Shown piece after piece: positions 14,372-19,952 of a stretch of 19,952 nucleotides of DNA; position 1 is the first letter of the stretch, and every line of letters starts with the position of its first letter. Origin of the DNA: Amoeboradix gromovi (taxonomy: Eukaryota > Sanchytriomycota > Sanchytriomycetes > Sanchytriales > Sanchytriaceae). Under the pieces are notes generated by a model. It ran no database searches and was not told where the DNA came from. It was given only the letters and a program-made list of their open reading frames with translations. Made by a program: the position numbers and the translations under genes. Location of the stretch: NCBI GenBank assembly GCA_018985225.1, contig JADGIF010000102.1, positions 1-19,952 of the forward strand. Direction: 5' to 3'.

Positions 14372-17300
14372 ATGTCCCATATTTCTGGAATCGTAAAGCC
14401 CAAATCTTATCCATTGCTCCGAGACAATACGCCTAGGACTGTTGACAAGGTTGAGTTTGGCATCTTCAGTAAATCTGATATTGATCGTATTTCTCATATT
14501 GAGGTATTAAGTAGTGATTTGTATAACTATACAACCACCAAAGAAGCGGTTCCATATGGTCCTCTAGATAGGAGGCTAGGTTGCGCTGAAAAGAATGCAC
14601 TATGCGAGACCTGTAATAAGAAGATGGAGGAATGTGTAGGTCATTTTGGAGTTATAAAATTATCTTTACCTATATTTCATTATGGGTTTTTTAAAGGCAC
14701 TCTAGCTATTTTGCAGTGTATCTGCAAGGGCTGCAGTAGAGTCATGATAGATGAACAGTCCAAAAAACGCTATTTGAGGCGATACAGAACAGTGGACTTA
14801 GAAATGACAACGAAAATGAAGATATTTAAAGATATTCAGTCCAAATGCAAGAAAGTAAGTATTTGCATGTACTGCAATTACGTTAATGGTACGGTTAAAA
14901 AGATTGGAGCTATGAAAATTGTCCATGTCAAATTTTCTAAGGTCCCAAATAGCGATACCTCTATGGATGAATACATTGGAGAAATGAGCAGTGTCTTACA
15001 TGTTAACGAGTCTCTTAAGTCTTACATCACTAAGTGCGAGGAAGATGTCAACCCACTATTAACTTATCGCCTATTTGAAAAGATGAGCGATGATGACACT
15101 GAATTAATGGGTCTTAATCCAAAAGTATCCAGACCAGAAAACTTGGTTTTAACGTTTTTTCCTGTTCCACCTAATCAGACTAGACCTTCAGTGGCACAAG
15201 ATGATAAAACTAGCAACGAAGATGACCTGACCATAAAGTTAAAAGAAATGATCATGATTAACTCTGTCATTCGTGTAGCTATTATAGAAGGACAACCCAT
15301 TAACAAGATTATGGACCAGTGGGATACTTTGCAGACTGCTGCCGCCCTGTTTATTAATGCAGAACTGCCTGGTTTTAACGCTGCTAACTCTTCGCTAAGA
15401 AAGCCTGCTCGTGGTATTGTTCAACGACTCAAGGGTAAACAAGGTAGATTTAGAAACAATTTGTGCGGGAAAAGAGTTGATTTTAGCGGCAGGACTGTCA
15501 TTAGTCCTGATCCAAACATGAGAATAGATCAACTAGCTGTTCCTAAGCTAATAGCTATGAATCTAACGTTTCCTGAACGAGTGGATAACCAAAATATTAA
15601 CAAGCTAAGAAAGCTAATTAGGAATGGTCCTAACCATCATCCCGGTGCTTCTTATGTAACTAGTGGCAAATTAAAGATTTCCTTGAAATACGGTGATCGC
15701 CAGAAGGCTGCTGATGGATTAAAGATTAATGATATTGTAGAGAGACACCTAATGGATGACGATGTTGCTTTGTTCAATAGGCAGCCTTCTCTACATAGAG
15801 TTTCTATGATGGCTCATAAAATTGTGGTTTTACCGTGGAGAACTTTACGATTTAATGAATGTGTCTGCTCTCCTTATAATGCTGATTTTGATGGTGATGA
15901 AATGAATATACATGTACCACAAACATTAGAAGCCAAAGCAGAAGCGCTGTTGTTGATGGGTGTACAACATAACTTGTGTACACCGAAAAATGGAGAAAAC
16001 TTGATAGCAGCTACCCAAGACTTTATCACTTGCTCTTATTTATTAAGTCAAAAGGATGTGTTTTTTAGCAAACCTGAAATATCTCAAATATGCGGATATA
16101 TGGATTGCAATTTAATACAAATTGATTTACCAAAACCAGCTATAATAAAGCCAGTTAGGTTATGGACAGGCAAACAGATATTCTCAATTCTTTTAAGACC
16201 CAGTCATTCATCGAATGTGCTAGTCAACTTAGAATGTAAAACCAAGTCTTACACAAAGTGCAACCCCAAAGAACTATGCCCACAGGATGGGTGGCTTATT
16301 ATATATAATTCTACAGTTGTCTGTGGTGTTTTTGATAAGAATGTGGTTGGAGATGGAAATAAGGATTCTATATTTTATGTTATTTTGAGAGATTTTGGAG
16401 CTAACCAAGCAGCCGAATGTATGAACAGATTAAGCAAATTATCAGCTAGATATATGGGAGAAAGAGGATTTAGTATAGGAATCAATGATGTTTGGGCTGA
16501 TGTGGCTTTACAACAGCAAAAACACGATCTGGTTGAACAGGGATATTCAAAGTGTAGGTTGAAAATTGAGGAGTACAAAGACAACAAGTTAGATACACAG
16601 GCAGGTTGCTCAGAGGAAGAAACCTTAGAAAATGTGTTGAGTGGTATACTCTCCAACATTAGAGAAGAAGCAGGTCAATTATGTCTAAACGAGCTCAACC
16701 GATACAATTCACCAATTATTATGAGTAGATGCGGCTCAAAGGGATCCAAGTTAAATGTAGCACAAATGGTGAGCTGCGTAGGACAGCAGATTGTTAACGG
16801 AAAGAGAATTCCCGATAGTTTTGATTCAAGACCCTTGCCGCATTTCCCTCGTAACGATAAGTCACCACCATCCAAAGGATTTGTTCGTAACAGTTTCTTC
16901 AGCGGTTTATCACCTAGTGAGTTTATATTTCATGCCGCAAGTGGTAGAGAAGGATTAGTTGACACAGCAGTTAAAACTGCTACTACAGGATATTTGGCTA
17001 GAAGGCTAATGAAAACTATGGAAGATTTGTGCGTGGGATACGATTATACTGTCCGGACTCCGATTGGTAATATAATACAGTTTCAATATGGTGATGACAA
17101 AATGGATCCACTCTCAATGGAGGGAGATGGCAAGCCGGTAGAATTTCATCGCAATTTGCTAAACGTGCTTCACGACCCCAATCTTAAGTCCAATCCGTTG
17201 TCAAGTAATCAAATATATCAGTTAGCAGTCCAAGAGACATCGAGTGCTTATTGGGCGAAGAATTGCGATATGATGTTTATTACCGATTTGCTCGGTTTCA

Positions 17301-18454
17301 TTAAAGAACATATATGTGACAAGATAAGTAGCATATACAGGTGCACAGAAACAGAACTTATTGCGTTTCTCAAGATATGTTTTACAAAATATGTTAAATC
17401 AAAAATAGAACCTGGAACTGCCTGCGGTGCCATTGGCGCCCAAGGACTAAGTGAGCCTGGTACTCAAATGACCTTGAAAACTTTCCATTTTGCAGGCATA
17501 GCAACTATGAGTATTACTTTGGGAGTTCCGCGACTAAATGAAATAATCAATGCTAGCAAGTCTATCAGCACACCGATTATAAAAGCGGCTCTAGTTAGCA
17601 ACAAAAGTGAAGTATCGGCTAGAATAGTAAAAGGCAGAATCGAAAAGACACTGTTGAGTGAGATTTGCAACTACATTGAAGAGGTCTATAAACCAGGAGA
17701 ATGTTTTATTGAAATGCAGGTAGATATTGATACCATAAATAAACTTCAGCTAGAGATAACAGCTAATGATCTGGTAAGATTCTTGGTGCAGTCCAAGCTA
17801 AAGTTATCTCAGGATCAAATAAATATCTACAAAAACAAGTTAAGGATATATACACGAAAGGACGGTCTCGATACAAGCTACCATTTAAAAGAATTGAAAA
17901 GGAAGATTGGAAATATATGCATAAGTGGTCTACCTGATATAAACAGAGCAGTAATATCCGAAAACGGGGACAAATTAGAATTGTTAGTCGAAGGAAACGG
18001 TTTCCAACAAGTAATGAATATAGACGGAATAGTGGGAACAGAAACAACATGTAATAATATAATAGAAGTTGGAAAGGTACTGGGAATAGAAGCAGCGAGA
18101 AGCACAATAATAAAAGAGATACAGTACACGCTCGGGCAACATGGATTGAGTGTAGATCCTAGGCATGTCATGCTGCTCGGAGATGTGATGTGCAGTAAAG
18201 GGGAGGTGCTTGGCGTGACCAGATTTGGATTGGGAAAGATGAAAGACTCTGCTTTGATGTTGGCGAGTTTTGAGAAAACGGATGAACAACTGATAAACGC
18301 ATCATTATTTAGTAAGTGTGACTCCACTAAGGGAGTGAGTGAAGCCGTGGTGTTAGGAAAGCCAGCAACGATAGGAACAGGAATGTTTAACATACTGAGA
18401 GACGTTAAGCCCAAAAAAGTCAAAGCCAGCACAAAGTTTTTATTCGAAGACTAG
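14372..18454 (+). CDS. RPC1: Largest subunit of DNA-directed RNA polymerase III (RPC1/POLR3A)
   Basis: The 1360-residue intronless protein aligns end to end with human POLR3A, the catalytic subunit that makes tRNA and 5S rRNA. Visible are the zinc-binding clamp CETC..CVGH (Cys78, 81, 88, His91) and CMYC; RPSV and NEDDL, typical of Pol III; QRLKGKQGRFRNNLCGKRVD; the catalytic NADFDGDEMN with Asp505, 507 and 509; NRQPSLHR; and GREGLVDTAVKTATTGYLAR. In the trigger-loop region EPGTQMTLKTFHFAGIATMS is conserved, but the preceding motif, normally QSIGEPGTQ, reads QGLSEPGTQ (1024-1032). The Pol III-specific C-terminus (RHVMLLGDVM, EVLGVTRFGLGKMKDSALML, GTGMFNIL) is complete. ATG 14372 is the first in frame after the promoter-like block. 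The stop overlaps the stop of REXO2 on the other strand. Confidence 0.97.
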   Translation: MSHISGIVKPKSYPLLRDNTPRTVDKVEFGIFSKSDIDRISHIEVLSSDLYNYTTTKEAVPYGPLDRRLGCAEKNALCETCNKKMEECVGHFGVIKLSLPIFHYGFFKGTLAILQCICKGCSRVMIDEQSKKRYLRRYRTVDLEMTTKMKIFKDIQSKCKKVSICMYCNYVNGTVKKIGAMKIVHVKFSKVPNSDTSMDEYIGEMSSVLHVNESLKSYITKCEEDVNPLLTYRLFEKMSDDDTELMGLNPKVSRPENLVLTFFPVPPNQTRPSVAQDDKTSNEDDLTIKLKEMIMINSVIRVAIIEGQPINKIMDQWDTLQTAAALFINAELPGFNAANSSLRKPARGIVQRLKGKQGRFRNNLCGKRVDFSGRTVISPDPNMRIDQLAVPKLIAMNLTFPERVDNQNINKLRKLIRNGPNHHPGASYVTSGKLKISLKYGDRQKAADGLKINDIVERHLMDDDVALFNRQPSLHRVSMMAHKIVVLPWRTLRFNECVCSPYNADFDGDEMNIHVPQTLEAKAEALLLMGVQHNLCTPKNGENLIAATQDFITCSYLLSQKDVFFSKPEISQICGYMDCNLIQIDLPKPAIIKPVRLWTGKQIFSILLRPSHSSNVLVNLECKTKSYTKCNPKELCPQDGWLIIYNSTVVCGVFDKNVVGDGNKDSIFYVILRDFGANQAAECMNRLSKLSARYMGERGFSIGINDVWADVALQQQKHDLVEQGYSKCRLKIEEYKDNKLDTQAGCSEEETLENVLSGILSNIREEAGQLCLNELNRYNSPIIMSRCGSKGSKLNVAQMVSCVGQQIVNGKRIPDSFDSRPLPHFPRNDKSPPSKGFVRNSFFSGLSPSEFIFHAASGREGLVDTAVKTATTGYLARRLMKTMEDLCVGYDYTVRTPIGNIIQFQYGDDKMDPLSMEGDGKPVEFHRNLLNVLHDPNLKSNPLSSNQIYQLAVQETSSAYWAKNCDMMFITDLLGFIKEHICDKISSIYRCTETELIAFLKICFTKYVKSKIEPGTACGAIGAQGLSEPGTQMTLKTFHFAGIATMSITLGVPRLNEIINASKSISTPIIKAALVSNKSEVSARIVKGRIEKTLLSEICNYIEEVYKPGECFIEMQVDIDTINKLQLEITANDLVRFLVQSKLKLSQDQINIYKNKLRIYTRKDGLDTSYHLKELKRKIGNICISGLPDINRAVISENGDKLELLVEGNGFQQVMNIDGIVGTETTCNNIIEVGKVLGIEAARSTIIKEIQYTLGQHGLSVDPRHVMLLGDVMCSKGEVLGVTRFGLGKMKDSALMLASFEKTDEQLINASLFSKCDSTKGVSEAVVLGKPATIGTGMFNILRDVKPKKVKASTKFLFED

Positions 18455-19005
18455 GATTTATTAAATAAATGAAATTTGAAGTACTTCAGTTCTTTTATGC
18501 TTTCAATTATGTCGTCCAATGCTCGATGCTTATTGACTTTGGTAATACTGGGCAAATTAATCCATTCAAGTGCCAAGGTTTTAATAGTTGATATGTCGAT
18601 TATACGATAATGCAATAGCTTGGAAATATTTGGCATGAATTCCATGATGAAATATTTATCCATATAGACAGAATTCCCACAAAGATATTTAGTGCCACAA
18701 TATTTTTGTAAAATAGCTACAACATCATTTTCGACCTGCAATTCTGTTATACTGGAAATTTGTGACTGTTCAGTCAGTCCACCAGCACCTTTGAATTGTT
18801 CAGCACACCATGCAGTCATTTTAGAAAGAACATAATCATCTTGGTGTATAACGGCGGTGTATCTTTCTAACTCGTTTAATTCAGTATCAGTTACTATCAT
18901 GGCAAACTCAATAATTCTATGTTCCTTCACATTCAATCCTGTCATTTCTAAATCTATGAAAACTAAGATGGAAGTCTCCCGCATGAAATTCCTTGCAAAC
19001 TCCAT
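18451..19005 (-). CDS. REX2: Oligoribonuclease, DEDDh 3'-5' exonuclease (Orn/REXO2 family)
   Basis: The 184-residue protein degrades very short RNAs to nucleotides, in mitochondria and/or cytosol. Catalytic residues of the DEDDh set are visible: Asp18 and Glu20 in VFIDLEMTGL (15-24), Asp116 in CGNSVYMDKYFI (109-120), and His160 and Asp165 in HRALDDIIESIKEL (160-173). LLHYRIIDISTIKTLALEW is also typical of the family. The N-terminal MEFARNFMRE is short and could act as a weak presequence; REXO2 in animals exists in mitochondrial and cytosolic forms. Its stop codon and that of RPC1 share the palindrome CTAG at 18451-18454. UreG lies 76 bases upstream on the same strand. Confidence 0.95.
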   Translation of the reverse strand: MEFARNFMRETSILVFIDLEMTGLNVKEHRIIEFAMIVTDTELNELERYTAVIHQDDYVLSKMTAWCAEQFKGAGGLTEQSQISSITELQVENDVVAILQKYCGTKYLCGNSVYMDKYFIMEFMPNISKLLHYRIIDISTIKTLALEWINLPSITKVNKHRALDDIIESIKELKYFKFHLFNKS

Positions 19006-19081
19006 TGTGAAGAAATTCAGAAATTTAAAAGGTCCAAAGCTAGAGGAAATTGATTAATTATGTCTTGACTCGTTTATTCAG

Positions 19082-19828
19082 TTACTCTTTTCTTTTCATT
19101 GCCTCCAAAATATGGTTTATTACTTTATCAACTCCAACTTGGTCTTTAAGGTTTGTTATGACAACCGGGCCATTATCTCTCATTTGGAGCGCATCATTAA
19201 ACATCGTGTCTAGATTGCATTGTACGTACTCTGCAATATCGCATTTGTTAATAACTAGTAGGTCAGATTCACAAACACCAGGACCGCCCTTACGTGGTAT
19301 TTTATCACCACCGCTAGTGTCTATTACATATATAATGTAGTCTGCTAGTTGTCTGCTGAAACTAGCAGCTAAATTGTCACCGCCACTCTCTATCAGCAAT
19401 AAGTTGAGCTTAAACAAGCGGCTTAATTCTTCTGCTGCGTTCAGATTCATGGTTATATCTTCTCTAATAGCCGCATGCGGACAGCTTCCTGTTTGCACAG
19501 CTACGATACGACCGGCTGGCAGTGCTAAATTTTTTTGCAAAAATTCGCCATCTTCTTTGGTGAAAATATCATTTGTAATAACTGCCATCTCCAGACGATC
19601 CTTCAAATTTTGACACAGTCTTAGTGCCAATGCGGTTTTACCTGACCCCACTGGACCTGCTATTCCAACAGTAAACGCTCTATCTTTGAAATCACGATCA
19701 AGAGGTTTAGCTCGAGTACTAAATTCACCTCGAGTAAGAGGGTCATGGCGATGTCCGTGTGAATGAGAACCGACATCGTGGCTGTGTGAATGCTCATGAG
19801 ATTTGGAGGTTGTAAAAGGGACTTGCAT
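19082..19828 (-). CDS. Urease accessory GTPase UreG
   Basis: The 248-residue SIMIBI-class GTPase delivers nickel to urease together with UreF, UreH/D and apo-urease. Seen are a His-rich nickel-binding N-terminus (HEHSHSHDVGSHSHGHRHD, 11-29), P-loop GPVGSGKT (58-65), TNDIFTKEDGEFL (85-97), the metal-binding CPH motif (116-118) in TGSCPHAAIRED, the G3-type ESGGDNL (147-153) and the guanine-specificity motif NKCD (194-197). The residue before CPH is Ser115 where Gly is usual. The length fits fungal and plant UreG. Its presence implies a urease elsewhere in the genome. It lies 31 bases downstream of the stop of another minus-strand gene. Confidence 0.96.
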   Translation of the reverse strand: MQVPFTTSKSHEHSHSHDVGSHSHGHRHDPLTRGEFSTRAKPLDRDFKDRAFTVGIAGPVGSGKTALALRLCQNLKDRLEMAVITNDIFTKEDGEFLQKNLALPAGRIVAVQTGSCPHAAIREDITMNLNAAEELSRLFKLNLLLIESGGDNLAASFSRQLADYIIYVIDTSGGDKIPRKGGPGVCESDLLVINKCDIAEYVQCNLDTMFNDALQMRDNGPVVITNLKDQVGVDKVINHILEAMKRKE

Positions 19829-19859
19829 GTTTTACGGATTTAACAATATTCAAAAATAT

Positions 19860-19952
19860 TTATTGAACTTTAAGTTTGTCATATCCGCAATCATACATGA
19901 CCTGCACGATAAATATCTTCTCATCAGGGTCATAATAATTGAACACTTTCTC
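19860..19952 (-). CDS. C-terminal end of an unrecognised gene (cut by window edge)
   Basis: The minus strand is open from the window edge to TAA (19862-19860), giving the last 30 residues: EKVFNYYDPDEKIFIVQVMY then DCGYDKLKVQ. The composition and the tight spacing to UreG (31 bases) suggest a real gene. The segment is too short to name. Confidence 0.5.
   Translation of the reverse strand, partial: EKVFNYYDPDEKIFIVQVMYDCGYDKLKVQ

Noticed and set aside
17763-18432. Three overlapping long antisense ORFs under the end of RPC1
   Set aside because: They lie wholly antisense to a strongly conserved coding region, have low-complexity Leu/Ser/Phe-rich products, and follow from the purine-rich codon choice there.
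1-19952. CRISPR array, bacterial operons or prophage
   Set aside because: No regularly spaced repeats; genes are clearly eukaryotic (Pol III, CCR4-NOT, TRM10, ATP12).

Overview
This looks like 20 kb of nuclear DNA from a compact, AT-rich, intron-poor eukaryote. The set of genes points to a unicellular opisthokont, most easily an early-diverging fungus; that placement is inference. In favour of a fungus are an ERG8-type (GHMP) phosphomevalonate kinase and the urease GTPase UreG. An ACAA2-type thiolase and a CNOT11-like protein are features that budding yeasts lack. A mitochondrial F1-ATPase assembly factor (ATP12) argues against a canonical microsporidian with reduced mitochondria. The standard genetic code fits: TAA, TAG and TGA all end recognisable genes.

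Layout. 1-943: gene-free, decayed repeats and the end of a mobile-element-like repeat. 944-1810: methylene-THF dehydrogenase/cyclohydrolase (+). 2196-2471: small coiled-coil protein (+), running tail to tail into ATP12 (-). 3184-3998: repeat region with a broken gene copy. 3999-4610: TRM10-like tRNA methyltransferase (-). 4611-5068: relic repeat. 5069-5998: EamA/DMT transporter (+), tail to tail with a spliced SMP-domain lipid-transfer protein (-, 7972-6004), which lies just downstream of a CNOT11-like gene (-, 8786-8004). 8981-10169: spliced thiolase (+). 10170-11288: repeat-rich stretch with a short secreted-like ORF and a 453-bp inverted-repeat element. 11289-12341: phosphomevalonate kinase (+), overlapping the end of an HMCES/SRAP gene (-). 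13001-14371: gene-poor, one orphan ORF. 14372-18454: largest subunit of RNA polymerase III (+), sharing its stop tetranucleotide with REXO2-type oligoribonuclease (-). 19082-19828: UreG (-). 19860-19952: C-terminus of an unrecognised gene (-).

The most striking signal is that two unrelated genes are each interrupted by a 19-nucleotide GT...TAG segment. Removing it restores exactly the conserved protein (thiolase 9726-9744; SMP protein 6947-6965). Both segments have a TAA[C/T] branch-like motif directly before the 3' splice site, and both give an immediate stop codon if retained. These would be among the shortest spliceosomal introns known. Other notable points: all four convergent gene pairs overlap or nearly touch at their 3' ends; a repeat terminus supplies the first ATG of the phosphomevalonate kinase; and RNA polymerase III carries an altered version of the normally invariant QSIGEPGTQ motif.

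Most genes are housekeeping: one-carbon metabolism, ATP synthase assembly, tRNA methylation, deadenylation, lipid transfer, thiolysis, isoprenoid synthesis, abasic-site repair, Pol III transcription, oligoribonucleotide decay and urease maturation. They do not form one pathway. The thiolase and phosphomevalonate kinase could both feed isoprenoid synthesis, but the thiolase resembles the mitochondrial fatty-acid type.
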